NCBI GenBank assembly: GCA_002748055.1 | Contig: PDRI01000026.1 | Location: forward strand, 1 to 41,690 | Reading direction: 5' to 3' | Length of the DNA: 41,690 nt | From: Bacteroidota bacterium | Lineage (GTDB): Bacteria; Bacteroidota; Bacteroidia; Bacteroidales; GCA-2748055 | Part shown: positions 32,201 to 41,554 of the stretch, piece after piece | Layout: the number at the start of each line of letters is the position of its first letter | Numbering within the stretch: the stretch's first letter is position 1 | Translations under genes and position numbers: made by a program | Notes under the pieces: generated by a model | Told to the model about the DNA's origin: nothing | Database searches by the model: none | The model's input: the letters and a program-made list of their open reading frames with translations, nothing else

Positions 32201-33655
32201 ATGATGAAGCGACTCATATTCTTCTCAACCCTCTTGCTGGCCATTCAGCTTTTTTCCAGCCAGACCCTGGCACCGGATACCCTGAACAGGGGCGACAGCA
32301 ACGGCTTTGTACTCCCCACTGCCGACAGCACTCATCTGCTGATCTACAGCTTTGCAATCAGAGACAACATTGCTGCACCCACCTGGCGGATTACCAAAGA
32401 GGCCATAGAGGAAGCGCTTCGGCTCAAAGCCGGTCTCATCATTCTTGATCTGAACACCTACGGCGGAGAAGTCAGTGCAGCCGACTCCATCCGCACCAGG
32501 CTCCTCAACACCCCTGTTCCTGTCTATGTTTTCATCAACGACAACGCCGCCTCGGCAGGGGCTCTGATCGCAATTTCCTGCGATTCGATCTATATGAAAC
32601 CGGGGGGCAAAATAGGTGCAGCCACCGTGGTTAACCAGACCGGAGAGCAGGTACCCGACAAATACCAGTCCTATATGCGGGCCACCATGCGGGCTACTGC
32701 AGAAGCACATGGAAAGGACAGCCTGATTGTAAATGGCGATACCTCCCTGGTCTGGCACCGCAATCCGGCCATCGCCGAAGCCATGGTGGATCCCCGCCTC
32801 TATGTGGCGGGCGTAAGCGACAGCGGGCAGGTACTGACCTTTACGACGTCTGAAGCAATTGAAAACGGCTATTGCGAGGGTACTGCCGAATCGGTCGAGG
32901 GGCTTATCAAAGCGCTTGGCATTGAGCACTATGTTTTGAAGCGTTATAAGCCAAGCGGGCTAGACAAAATAATTGGATTTCTGATTAATCCGATGATCAG
33001 CGGAGTCCTCATCATGATCATCATCGGCGGCATCTACTTTGAGTTGCAGTCGCCGGGAATCGGCTTTCCCCTGGCCGCATCAGTAGTGGCTGCGCTGCTC
33101 TATTTTGCCCCACTCTACCTCGAAGGCCTGGCCGAAAGCTGGGAGCTGGTCGTCTTCATAGCCGGACTGGTTCTGATTGCGCTTGAAGTCTTTGCCATTC
33201 CCGGATTCGGGGTTGCCGGTATAGCCGGCGTAATAGCTGTTGTAACCGGGCTCACACTCAGCCTCATCGACAATGTGGTCTTCGAGAACCCGGAATTCAC
33301 CGGAGAGGGACTCGGTCTGCTCATGCGCTCCCTCAGCCTCGTACTCGTTAGTATGTTCCTCGGCCTGGTCCTCTCCCTTTGGTCTGCCAGAAAGCTCCTT
33401 ACCTCCACCACCTTTTCAAGACTCTCGCTGCGAAGTGAACAGCGGCCCGAGGAAGGCTTCATCGGTGTCGAAACCAAACAACAGTCGCTCATCGGAGAAT
33501 CGGGCATAGCCCACACCGTGCTCAGGCCTTCAGGCAAAGTAAAGATTGGGGACCACCTCTATGATGCCAAAGCAGAATACGGTTTTATAGAAAAAGGCCG
33601 GGCAATCAAGGTTGTACGTTATGAAACCGGCCAGGTCTACGTTGTAAAGACCTGA
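32201..33655 (+). CDS. nfeD: NfeD family protein with ClpP-like serine protease domain
   Basis: A membrane protein of 484 aa. The track starts at TTG 32183, but ATG 32201 gives a proper signal peptide (MMKRLIFFSTLLLAIQLFSS). Residues about 45-225 are a ClpP-class (crotonase-like) protease domain with serine S118 in FINDNAASAGALIA and lysine K137 in YMKPGGKIGAATVV. Residues about 255-400 have four or five transmembrane segments (ISGVLIMIIIGGIYFELQ, AASVVAALLYFAPLYLEGL). The C-terminal about 65 residues form an OB-fold (GESGIAHTVLRPSGKVKIGDHLYDAKAEYGFIEKG). Long-form NfeD proteins are usually paired with a stomatin-like partner; none is next to it here. It is followed after 17 bases by a GNAT gene. 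Confidence 0.9.
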   Translation: MMKRLIFFSTLLLAIQLFSSQTLAPDTLNRGDSNGFVLPTADSTHLLIYSFAIRDNIAAPTWRITKEAIEEALRLKAGLIILDLNTYGGEVSAADSIRTRLLNTPVPVYVFINDNAASAGALIAISCDSIYMKPGGKIGAATVVNQTGEQVPDKYQSYMRATMRATAEAHGKDSLIVNGDTSLVWHRNPAIAEAMVDPRLYVAGVSDSGQVLTFTTSEAIENGYCEGTAESVEGLIKALGIEHYVLKRYKPSGLDKIIGFLINPMISGVLIMIIIGGIYFELQSPGIGFPLAASVVAALLYFAPLYLEGLAESWELVVFIAGLVLIALEVFAIPGFGVAGIAGVIAVVTGLTLSLIDNVVFENPEFTGEGLGLLMRSLSLVLVSMFLGLVLSLWSARKLLTSTTFSRLSLRSEQRPEEGFIGVETKQQSLIGESGIAHTVLRPSGKVKIGDHLYDAKAEYGFIEKGRAIKVVRYETGQVYVVKT

Positions 33656-33672
33656 GCACTGACCCATTTGGC

Positions 33673-34086
33673 ATGCAGATACGTGACTATCGGGACGGTG
33701 ATTTCCCCGCCATCAGAAGGCTGTGGGAGCGCAGTGGTATTTACGATCCGGAACGCGGCGATGATGCGGCATCGATCCGGGAATGCAATGCCCGTGGTGG
33801 CAGTTTCCTTGTCATCTGCAGAGAAAATGGAACGATTGTCGGAAGCTCATGGCTGACACATGACGGCCGAAGACTCTTCCTGCATCATTTCTGCATCGAT
33901 CCGATCTGCCAGGGCCAGGGACTGGGCAGGCAACTCGCCGAAGCCTCCCTGAGCTATGCCCGCAAAATAAAGCGGCCGGTCAAGCTGGAAGTCAGACGCG
34001 ACAATGAAGCAGCCCGTGCCCTCTACGAAAAACTGGGCTTCACCACCTATGAAAACTATGTGCCCCAGATGAACCATCAACCCTGA
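33673..34086 (+). CDS. GNAT family N-acetyltransferase
   Basis: 137 aa, 17 bases downstream of nfeD. The GNAT fold is visible as MQIRDYRDGDFPAIRRLWERSG (N-terminal strand and helix), RRLFLHHFCIDPICQGQGLGRQLAEASLSYA (motif A, with the Q-x-x-G-x-G/A acetyl-CoA loop as QGQGLG) and LEVRRDNEAARALYEKLGFTTYENYVP (motif B). The substrate is unknown; RimI-type protein acetylation is possible but not indicated. Its 3' end overlaps the 3' end of the convergent ccsBA gene by ten bases. Confidence 0.9.
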   Translation: MQIRDYRDGDFPAIRRLWERSGIYDPERGDDAASIRECNARGGSFLVICRENGTIVGSSWLTHDGRRLFLHHFCIDPICQGQGLGRQLAEASLSYARKIKRPVKLEVRRDNEAARALYEKLGFTTYENYVPQMNHQP

Positions 34087-37000
34087 TCTCCCTGCTCAGG
34101 CAACTCCTCCCCGGACGGCCCGGGCAGCAGACGCTGCTGTTTGCGATAAGCCAGAACTGACAGGGCAATCAAAAGGACAATGGCCAGATAGACCAGCAAA
34201 GGTATCTTGAATGCCACTCCACTGGCGTAGGAATGGATGCCCCCCAGAAAATAGTTCACCCCGAAATAGGTCATCAGGACAGAGGCATACGCAAAGAAAG
34301 AAGCCAGATTGTAGGCAAAATAGCCCCGCATACCGGGGATGCGATGCATGTGCGCAACAAAGGCATAAACCAGCACCGTAATCAGGGCCCAGGTTTCCTT
34401 CGGGTCCCACCCCCAGTAGCGTCCCCAGCTTTCGTTCGCCCACACTCCACCAAGAAACACACCCGCAGTCATAAAGTAGAGCCCCACAATGAGGGTCATC
34501 TGATTCACGAGAGTAACCTCCGAAATCACTTCCTTCAGACGGGCCGTATTCTTCTGGTTAACCAGGGCATAAAGACTCACATTCAGCAGCCCCATGACGG
34601 ACGCCAGCCCCAGAAAGCCATAGCCGGCCATAATCACCGCGACATGTATCGTAAGCCATACCGATTTCAATACAGGCACCAGATTGGTAATCTCCGGATT
34701 CATGTTGCTCATTCCGGCTACCATCAGCGAGAGGAAAGCCAAAATAGCTGTGAGGGCCATTGCATAGCCCGATCGCTTCACAAAGATAAAGCCGGCCAGA
34801 ATAGTCACCCAGGCCACAAAGATCATGGATTCATAGCCATTGCTCATGGGGGGATGCCCGCTGATGTACCAGCGCCCCGCCAGGGCCAGGCTATGAACGA
34901 CGAAGCCTGCTGCCAGAAGGATCACCCCCACCCTGAAGAACCTGGGAACAAAGGGGCCCGGCCTGAAAATACGCATAAACTGCAAGAGCAGGAGGAGGAA
35001 GCCCAGGATGCCATAAGCTATACCCAAACGGGGGAAGACCCGCAGCTGGTTATAGCGAATTTCAAGGCGCCGCCGGCCATCCGCAGGCAAGATCGGGGTC
35101 TGGGCCAGCTGAAGAGCAGCCAATTGATCGAGCAGGAGACCGGCCCCGGCATAGTCGGCATTGCGAAGACGATCTAAATAGTGAAGAAAGGCCATAGAAA
35201 GACTATCTCCATTCGCCAGTACTTCTCCGTGCAGGGCCTCCGCAAGTGAAGCCCAGCGATGATTTTCCGCTTGTGGATCGGGGAAGATCTTCAAGAGGCT
35301 GCCCGATTGGAGAAGAAAAAGGGCATTGACCCTGTCGTCCAGTTTAATGACCTCCTTATCGAGATCGCTCTGGGCTACCACAGGTTTGGAATAGGCTTCA
35401 TTGACCAGCTCCGATAAAAGATAGCTCTGCCCCTCTTCATCAATCAGGTCATTAAAACTCACCCGCTTCCCTTTAAAGCCAATCAGCTCATGAAGAGCGG
35501 GATGTTTGACTTCGAAAAGCGGCTGAGCCTTCCAATAGTCGGGGTACATAAGCATGCCCAGCAAGACCTGGTCGGCGCTGTAGTTCGCATACTTCGCTTG
35601 CTTGCTCACCTTTCGCACAAGCTCGTGTGAAAGCGTATTCATGGGCTTGAAGCGCCCTCCTTTGTCCTGCACCCAGAGTTCCCCGAAAGCGCGGGCTTCT
35701 TCCCTGGGCGGAACAGACTGAGCCTGCAATACCGGGGCTCCCCCAAGCAGGATCAGGCCAAGCAGAACTCGTTGCGAAGTGGCCGGAGAAAGACGGGCAA
35801 TGCGGGCAAAACGGGTGCCGGGCACAAAAAGCGCTGCCAGCATCCCTGCAATCAGCAAGAAATAGCCCAGATAGGTGACAAAGGTCCCTGCCCTGTCCTT
35901 ATTAACCGATAAAATGGTTCCCATTTCATCATCGTCATAAGATGATTGGTAAAACCTATACCCCCTGTGCTTCAGAACATTGTTCATAAAAATCCGCCTA
36001 TCCTCCTCTATGCCCATTTCCGGATCAACCAGTACAACCTCGCTGGTAAAAGAAGAAGGGCTGTTGGACCCGGGATAGCGTTCAACAATGAAGTCCTTCA
36101 GAAAAAGGGAGAAGGGCAGTTCCAGCTCCCGCGATCCGTAGCGGAGGGTGTAATGCAAATCACCCATCTCTCCCGTTAGGGCTTGGCCGGCAACCCGGGG
36201 CATCCCGGGAAGCAGAATCTCCTTGTGCATACCCCGGTAACTCAGCTCGAGCCGAACGGCGGTGATGCTTCCGGCCATTTCTTCGGCAGGAACTTCAACC
36301 AGCTCGGTCCGGGCAGAAGGTAAAAAGTGCTGCAGGGCAAACCTGAGGCGCCCGGCCGTGTACAGTTCGGTCTCCCGCAGGGGAATCTTTTCGCCTGCCG
36401 CATACTGATGAGAGGTGCCGCCACCCATCGACATTGAAGCCATTTCAAAAGCTGCGTACATGAAAACCGAATCCCCCTCGGTTCTGAATTGAAGCATGGC
36501 TGTTGAATCACTGCTGTTCAGTGAAACGGGCATCCCAAAAACAGTCGTGCGCATACCATTGTTCAGCTCCACCAGGCTCTGCTTTTCGGCCACAAAAACC
36601 AACTGCAAAACAGGCTCCCCATCGGGTACCTCCACGTAACGCTCGGCCAGATTCTGCAGATAGGCGGTGGAACGTAATCTAATACGCTCATCGCCCAGTT
36701 TCAGCCTTTCGCGATAGTCGCCGGGAGTGAGCGCGGTAAGCATAACCTCCTTACTGCGGTGGACTTCCTCTCCATTGCGCTCCAGGGTAACATCGATGTA
36801 GGCATTGTTGCTCAGCATCGTATTCGAGATGTCTCCCTCGCGGATGTGCATATTACCCCCATAAGAAATGAAGCGGGTAATGGCAGCCCCAAAGAGAATG
36901 AGCAGAAAGGCCAGGTGAAACAGGAGCACCACGATCTTGCGCCGGTTAAAAAAACGATGGCGACGCATAACGAAAAAGATGTTAAGCCCTATCAGAAACA

Positions 37001-37160
37001 ACAGCGCCTCGAACCAGTGTGTGCCATAAACCAGGGCCCAGGCTGTTGGAGTATTGTAAGCACTCTCGACGAATGTGGCCAGTGCCAGCACAACAATCAG
37101 CACCACCAAAAGCACGCCCGTCAGGGTCATGCTCCCCAAAAAGGAAAGTCTCTTCTGCAT
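34077..37160 (-). CDS. Cytochrome c biogenesis protein, ResB/CcsB-CcsA fusion
   Basis: A 1027-residue fused system II heme lyase (heme delivery and attachment to apocytochrome c). ATG 37160 is taken instead of GTG 37166. Residues about 1-450 are the ResB-like half: four membrane helices (LTGVLLVVLIVVLALATFVE, IVVLLFHLAFLLILFGAAI) around a large periplasmic part with RFISYGGNMHIREGD, ending LGYFLLIAGMLAALFVPG. About 480-720 is periplasmic. About 720-1005 is CcsA-like with eight helices and the tryptophan-rich heme-handling WWD region WANESWGRYWGWDPKETWALITVL. Conserved histidines suitable as heme ligands are present (HRIPGMRGYF, TIHVAVIM). It is monocistronic or the tail of the feo operon (44 bases away). 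No cytochrome gene is in the window. Confidence 0.93.
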   Translation of the reverse strand: MQKRLSFLGSMTLTGVLLVVLIVVLALATFVESAYNTPTAWALVYGTHWFEALLFLIGLNIFFVMRRHRFFNRRKIVVLLFHLAFLLILFGAAITRFISYGGNMHIREGDISNTMLSNNAYIDVTLERNGEEVHRSKEVMLTALTPGDYRERLKLGDERIRLRSTAYLQNLAERYVEVPDGEPVLQLVFVAEKQSLVELNNGMRTTVFGMPVSLNSSDSTAMLQFRTEGDSVFMYAAFEMASMSMGGGTSHQYAAGEKIPLRETELYTAGRLRFALQHFLPSARTELVEVPAEEMAGSITAVRLELSYRGMHKEILLPGMPRVAGQALTGEMGDLHYTLRYGSRELELPFSLFLKDFIVERYPGSNSPSSFTSEVVLVDPEMGIEEDRRIFMNNVLKHRGYRFYQSSYDDDEMGTILSVNKDRAGTFVTYLGYFLLIAGMLAALFVPGTRFARIARLSPATSQRVLLGLILLGGAPVLQAQSVPPREEARAFGELWVQDKGGRFKPMNTLSHELVRKVSKQAKYANYSADQVLLGMLMYPDYWKAQPLFEVKHPALHELIGFKGKRVSFNDLIDEEGQSYLLSELVNEAYSKPVVAQSDLDKEVIKLDDRVNALFLLQSGSLLKIFPDPQAENHRWASLAEALHGEVLANGDSLSMAFLHYLDRLRNADYAGAGLLLDQLAALQLAQTPILPADGRRRLEIRYNQLRVFPRLGIAYGILGFLLLLLQFMRIFRPGPFVPRFFRVGVILLAAGFVVHSLALAGRWYISGHPPMSNGYESMIFVAWVTILAGFIFVKRSGYAMALTAILAFLSLMVAGMSNMNPEITNLVPVLKSVWLTIHVAVIMAGYGFLGLASVMGLLNVSLYALVNQKNTARLKEVISEVTLVNQMTLIVGLYFMTAGVFLGGVWANESWGRYWGWDPKETWALITVLVYAFVAHMHRIPGMRGYFAYNLASFFAYASVLMTYFGVNYFLGGIHSYASGVAFKIPLLVYLAIVLLIALSVLAYRKQQRLLPGPSGEELPEQGDQG

Positions 37161-37204
37161 ACACACTCAGTTTAGGCAACCATTGCCGCGCCAAGATATG
37201 AAAT

Positions 37205-39778
37205 TCATCCCAACTGCAGGATGCTCCCCAGCTGGTAGACTATAAAACTGGCTACCCAGGCAATTACTGTTGTGTATAACAAGACAAAACCAGCCCATTT
37301 CCAGCTGCCGGCCTCGCGGCCCACAGCGACGATTACCGCTACACACGGAAGGTAAAACAAAATAAAGATCAGGAACGAAAGCCCGACCAGGGGGGTAAAC
37401 ACAGGGGTCCCGGCCTTCGGACCACTCCCGTAAACCTGCTCGCTAAGCCGTTTCTGCAGCGAGCTGCTACCGGCCTCCGGATTCTCGTCGGCCTGGTAAA
37501 GCACCCCCATGGTACTCACCACAACCTCCTTAGCCGCAAAGCCGGTCACCAGGCTGATCCCCATTTTCCAGTCGAAGCCAAGTGGCCTGATTAGGGGTTC
37601 AATAGCTGTTCCCATACGACCAATCAGGGAAGCCGTCTCCCTTTCCAGCTCCTTTTCGGAATAGAGCTGGTCGATCACCTCCTGGGATGGTTCCGGCTTT
37701 TCTTGCTCAAGGGCAATTAGCCCTTCATAGTCCTTCGACCACTCGATGTTCCGCGGAAAATACCCCAGGGCCCAGATCACCACCGAAGCAAGAAGTATCA
37801 CACCACCCATTTTCTTCAGATAGTGCTCACCCTTTTGCCACATGTGCCTGAGCACAACCTTCAATCCCGGATTTCTGTAAACAGGCAGCTCCATCACGAA
37901 GGGGGCTTCCTGGTTCCTGAAAAGGGTTTTCTTGAAAATGATGGAAACCAGCAGAGAAGTGAGAATGCCCAGCATGTACAAACCGAAAATAACAGTTCCC
38001 GCATGCTCCGGGAAAATGGCACCCGCAACCAGCACATATACCGGAAGCCGCGCACTGCACGACATAAAGGGGATGATGAGCATGGTCAGGATGCGGTCAT
38101 TCCTGTCCTCAAGTGTGCGCGTGGCCATCATGGCGGGAACGTTGCAGCCAAACCCCATGATCAGGGGGATGAAGGATTTGCCGTGCAAGCCGAAAAGGTG
38201 CATGACCCGGTCCATGATAAAAGCGGTCCGCGCCATATAACCGGTATCCTCCATCAGGGAAATGAAAAAGAAGAGGATGAGAATATTGGGCAGAAAGACA
38301 ATTACGCCCCCAACCCCGCCAATCACACCATCGATCAGCAGGTCGCGAAAAAAGCCTTCGGCCATGTGGTTCCTCAACAATACACTGAGCAATTCCACAC
38401 CCGACTCAATCCAGTCCATCGGATAATTCCCCAGCCGGAAGGTGGCTGTGAACATCAGCCAGAGGAAGGCCAGAAAAATGGGCAGGCCAAGGTATTTATG
38501 CGTTAGAACACGGTCGATTCGGCGCGACCTGGAAAAGCCGGGATCGTTCCCGCTCTTCTTCATGGTCTCTTTCAAGGCTCCTGCAATAAACCCATAGCGG
38601 GCATCGGTAATCAGGGTAACCGGCTCATCCCGAAACAAAACAGACAGCCTGTGCCTTTCGTCCTGGGACGATCCCCTGATTTCCTCAAAATTCTGCGCAG
38701 AAGAAAGCGTGTGAAGAATATTGTCATCGCCCTCGAGCAGTTTCAATGACAGAAAGCGGGAAGAATAATGATCGGTAATGGAGGGATTGTCGCGGATCAG
38801 CTCCTGGATGCGCCTGACCGAAGCTTCCACTTCCTCCCCATAGTTGATGTGTATATGCCTGATATCCGGATCCAGTTCTTCAAAAACAGCTATCACATGG
38901 TTCAGCAGACGAAAAACCCCTTTGCCCCGGTTTCCAATCGTAGGAACCACCCTGCTGCCCAAAAGCTTGCTCAGGAGGTCAATATCCAGAACATCCTTTT
39001 TACCCAGCAAATCGTCGTACATGTTCAGGGCGAGTACAACAGAAATGTCCATGTCGATGAGTTGGGAAGTCAGATAGAGATTACGCTCCAGATTATTGGC
39101 ATCGACCACATTGACAACCACATCCGGTTTCTCCTTCATAATGTGCTCACGCACATAGCGTTCCTCGGGAGAATAGTCGGAAAGCGAGTAGGTCCCGGGC
39201 AGATCTGTAATCCGAAAATGATAGCCCTTAAAGCTAAGCTCGGCCAGCTTCGAATCGACCGTCACACCGGCATAGTTGCCCACATGCTCATTGGAACGGG
39301 AAAGGCGGTTAAAAATGCTGGTTTTCCCACAATTCGGATTTCCCACAAGGGCCACGTTAATCGTGCGACCAGCCTTCTGAAGGTCCTTACTCCAGGGAAG
39401 GTCCTCATTGTTTTGGTCAGAATCCTCCCAGCCATGAATGGCCTTTCTCGTAGCCCGACGCCACTGCCGCCCCCACAACTTCTCTTCTCCGTTGCGGTGC
39501 ATCTGCGCCCTGTCTTCATCAGGCAGTTGATCCTGGCCGCTCACTCCATCTCCATCCGGCTGTATCACCTCAACCAGACCGGCCTCACTCCTGCGAAGGG
39601 ATACATTGCTGTCGAGAATTCTGTATTCTACAGGATCCTGAAGGGGGGCCGATTTTACAACCAGCACAGGCTTGCCCCGTACAAAACCCATTTCCGTAAG
39701 TCGTTTTCTGAATGCACCCCGCCCCCTGACTCTTGCTATCAGGGCGCTCTCGCCTGTACTTAGTTCATTTAGTGTCAT
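37205..39778 (-). CDS. feoB: Ferrous iron transporter, FeoA-FeoB fusion
   Basis: 857 aa. Residues 1-75 are an FeoA (SH3-like) domain, MTLNELSTGESALIARVRGRGAFRKRLTEMGFVRGKPV. A charged linker follows (about 75-130). The FeoB GTPase has G1 GNPNCGKTSIFNRLS, switch-I threonine in NYAGVTVDS, G3 DLPGTYSLSDYSPEE and G4-like LNMYD. The membrane part has gate-type repeats (IGGVGGVIVFLPNILILFFFISLMEDTGYMARTAFIMDRVM, GFGCNVPAMMATRTLEDRNDR, SCSARLPVYVLVAGAIF), ending with helices that include CVAVIVAVGREAG. It imports Fe2+ across the inner membrane. The start overlaps the stop of the upstream permease gene by four bases (ATGA), so translation is coupled. Confidence 0.95.
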   Translation of the reverse strand: MTLNELSTGESALIARVRGRGAFRKRLTEMGFVRGKPVLVVKSAPLQDPVEYRILDSNVSLRRSEAGLVEVIQPDGDGVSGQDQLPDEDRAQMHRNGEEKLWGRQWRRATRKAIHGWEDSDQNNEDLPWSKDLQKAGRTINVALVGNPNCGKTSIFNRLSRSNEHVGNYAGVTVDSKLAELSFKGYHFRITDLPGTYSLSDYSPEERYVREHIMKEKPDVVVNVVDANNLERNLYLTSQLIDMDISVVLALNMYDDLLGKKDVLDIDLLSKLLGSRVVPTIGNRGKGVFRLLNHVIAVFEELDPDIRHIHINYGEEVEASVRRIQELIRDNPSITDHYSSRFLSLKLLEGDDNILHTLSSAQNFEEIRGSSQDERHRLSVLFRDEPVTLITDARYGFIAGALKETMKKSGNDPGFSRSRRIDRVLTHKYLGLPIFLAFLWLMFTATFRLGNYPMDWIESGVELLSVLLRNHMAEGFFRDLLIDGVIGGVGGVIVFLPNILILFFFISLMEDTGYMARTAFIMDRVMHLFGLHGKSFIPLIMGFGCNVPAMMATRTLEDRNDRILTMLIIPFMSCSARLPVYVLVAGAIFPEHAGTVIFGLYMLGILTSLLVSIIFKKTLFRNQEAPFVMELPVYRNPGLKVVLRHMWQKGEHYLKKMGGVILLASVVIWALGYFPRNIEWSKDYEGLIALEQEKPEPSQEVIDQLYSEKELERETASLIGRMGTAIEPLIRPLGFDWKMGISLVTGFAAKEVVVSTMGVLYQADENPEAGSSSLQKRLSEQVYGSGPKAGTPVFTPLVGLSFLIFILFYLPCVAVIVAVGREAGSWKWAGFVLLYTTVIAWVASFIVYQLGSILQLG

Positions 39779-41061
39779 GCTTCATCCACATCGGTTCTTC
39801 CCAGGTAGTTGTATCCGAGTTGGGCAATACGTGCGGCAACCAGTTCATCATCAATATTTTCTGCCTGAAGACTTACCCTGTTTTCCCCCGGATCGGCCAG
39901 CACACGTTCAACACCCTCCAGCTCACTGAGGCCACTTTCAACATTGGCCTTGCAGTGTTGGCAAGTCATTCCTTCAACCTTATAATATCTCACATTTTCA
40001 TTCATTGCTGCAAGTTGAGCCCTGTCCGACCTGTCTTGCTTTCGCTTCGAAAGCCATTTTTGCAGCTGGCCATTCAGCAACAATACAACCAACATGACTG
40101 AGGACAGCCAACTCAACCAATTCTGGCCATGCTGATAATGTTCGGGCTGAACATTTACCGGAAAAGCAGCGGCGATCCATTCCACGGGCAGGAGATTGTT
40201 GATTGCAACACCAAACAAAACGGCCCCGCCAATAATGCTGCTCAGATACACCCACAACGACTTCCTTCCCATGGTCGAGGCAATCACCGTCATGGTGGCT
40301 ATATTGGTGGCCGGGCCGGCCATAAGCAGAACCAGGGCAGCCCCCGGCGAAAGCCCTTTCAGCATCAATACAGCTGCAATAGGTATTGAACCGGTAGCAC
40401 AGATGTAGAGGGGGACAGACAATAAAAGAATCAGCCCCATCTCGAAAAATGGATTCCCGACATGCTGGATGAAAAAATCGGCAGGAATCAGCATCGCCAG
40501 CAATGCCGCCAGCAACAAACCTATCACCAGCCACTTGCCCAGGTCCTGAATCAGTTCCACAAAACCATAGCGAAGTAACTCGACCAGGCTACGGGGAGGA
40601 ACATCACTTTCCCCCTCATCCTGCATCTCTGTCTGCACCCCTTCCTTCCGATCGAGCCGGTTCCCCAGGAGCCCTCCAAACAGGCCTGATACAAGTGCCG
40701 CAACGGGCCTGATAATGGCCATTGGCCAGCCCAGGAGAGAGTAAGTGGCCAGAATGGAGTCCACCCCGGTTTGCGGGGTAGAGACCAAAAAAGAGATGCT
40801 TGCTCCCCGTGAAGCTCCATTTCGGTAAAAGCCCATAGCAGCAGGGAGCACTCCACAGGAACAAAGGGGCATGGGAATCCCCATCAGGGCAGCATTCATT
40901 ACCGACCTGAAATCCCGGCCACCCATATAACGATTGATCATCTGTCGGGGAAACAATACCCTTAACCCACCCGCAAACAGGAAACCCAGCAAGAGGTAGG
41001 GAGACATCTCGTGCAGAAGATGCAGCAGTTCCCCCAAATAAGCACTAATCCAGTTTAACAT
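39775..41061 (-). CDS. SO_0444-family metal efflux permease with C-terminal HMA domain
   Basis: 428 aa. Residues 1-320 form a membrane permease of the DUF318/ArsP-like superfamily: MSPYLLLGFLFAGGLRVLFP, then the cysteine motif MGIPMPLCSCGVLPAAMGFYRNGASRGASISFLVSTPQTG, and later LLSVPLYICATGSIPIAAVLMLKGLSPGAALVLLMAGPATNIAT with a second conserved Cys-containing loop. Residues about 360-425 are a heavy-metal-associated domain with the copper or zinc motif GMTCQHCKANVE. The combination is known for SO_0444-type Cu/Zn efflux proteins. Direct evidence for the metal is lacking. It overlaps the feoAB start by four bases, so it is the first gene of a metal operon, with TAnnTTTG-like elements just upstream. 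Confidence 0.9.
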   Translation of the reverse strand: MLNWISAYLGELLHLLHEMSPYLLLGFLFAGGLRVLFPRQMINRYMGGRDFRSVMNAALMGIPMPLCSCGVLPAAMGFYRNGASRGASISFLVSTPQTGVDSILATYSLLGWPMAIIRPVAALVSGLFGGLLGNRLDRKEGVQTEMQDEGESDVPPRSLVELLRYGFVELIQDLGKWLVIGLLLAALLAMLIPADFFIQHVGNPFFEMGLILLLSVPLYICATGSIPIAAVLMLKGLSPGAALVLLMAGPATNIATMTVIASTMGRKSLWVYLSSIIGGAVLFGVAINNLLPVEWIAAAFPVNVQPEHYQHGQNWLSWLSSVMLVVLLLNGQLQKWLSKRKQDRSDRAQLAAMNENVRYYKVEGMTCQHCKANVESGLSELEGVERVLADPGENRVSLQAENIDDELVAARIAQLGYNYLGRTDVDEA

Positions 41062-41091
41062 GTATGTCCTTTATTAACTTGAGCAAACGAG

Positions 41092-41113
41092 CAAAAATAT
41101 CTGTGCAAATTTA
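41092..41113 (-). promoter_or_regulatory. Candidate promoter -7 elements of the permease-feoAB operon
   Basis: On the minus strand TAAATTTG (41106-41113) and TATTTTTG (41092-41099) both match TAnnTTTG, 45 and 31 bases upstream of the ATG. Neither has an ideal -33 TTTG. Two GAGCAAA repeats (plus strand) lie between the second element and the gene and could be part of an operator. Confidence 0.4.
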
Positions 41114-41144
41114 TCGTTTTGTCCACAGTTCTACCATCCCTAAA

Positions 41145-41165
41145 AATGGCTATTCTACAGCCATT
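41145..41165 (-). terminator. Weak hairpin, possible terminator of the right-edge gene
   Basis: A 7-bp stem AATGGCT / AGCCATT with a 7-base loop, followed by TTTAG on the minus strand. It is far (about 390 bases) from the nearest upstream stop codon, so the assignment is tentative. Confidence 0.3.
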
Positions 41166-41554
41166 CCCGGCTTCCATCGCATAAACACATGAGAAAGATT
41201 GGTAAGGTGAAGAATCCGGGCACTCCGCGGCTTTGTGATTGATCGCTTACTGTTTTATACACTTACCTGTACTCGTTTTCATCGCCCCGGGTTCTGTTAT
41301 TCGGCAGTCCTTTTTAGTTCTGGTTTTAGTTGCTTTCGTATATCGCTTCCCTTTCAAAGGTTCGTTGACCATAAACTATTGCAAACCCCGCAGCGTGAAT
41401 ATTCACAATCAATCCTTTTGTCCGATCCAGGTGTTATTGCTAACGCTTGCCGGGCTTCAGATAGTAATTGGGTTGGACTTTCATGCATCCTGCACTACTT
41501 TGTAGCAATTCTGAAGGAGATTTTGTAATTGAGATCAAAAAGAAGATTACAGTA

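Larger units (their letters stand above)
41062..41554. other. Gene-poor region upstream of the permease-feoAB operon
   Basis: 493 bases without a recognised gene. At the left are the operon's putative promoters and a 7-bp inverted repeat AATGGCT / AGCCATT (41145-41165), which on the minus strand is followed by TTTAG. The plus-strand ORFs offered by the track (41235-41528, 41239-41505) have no recognisable domain and an unlikely composition. On the minus strand a 41-residue ORF starts at ATG 41372 (to 41247), rich in Lys and Thr (MVNEPLKGKRYTKATKTR). A non-coding RNA or decayed gene is possible; I see no direct evidence for either. Confidence 0.5.

Noticed and set aside
31360-32448. 362-aa plus-strand ORF opposite purB and into nfeD
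   Set aside because: Antisense to conserved purB motifs and out of frame with nfeD; no domain.
34233-35177. 314-aa plus-strand ORF opposite ccsBA; likewise 38768-39763 opposite feoAB and 28073-28915 opposite the glycosyltransferase
   Set aside because: Long antisense ORFs in moderate-GC coding DNA; composition (His/Gln-rich) is typical of shadows.
41235-41528. 97-aa and 88-aa overlapping plus-strand ORFs
   Set aside because: Two frames open over the same bases, Cys/Phe/Arg-rich, no homology recognised, no promoter; treated as non-coding.
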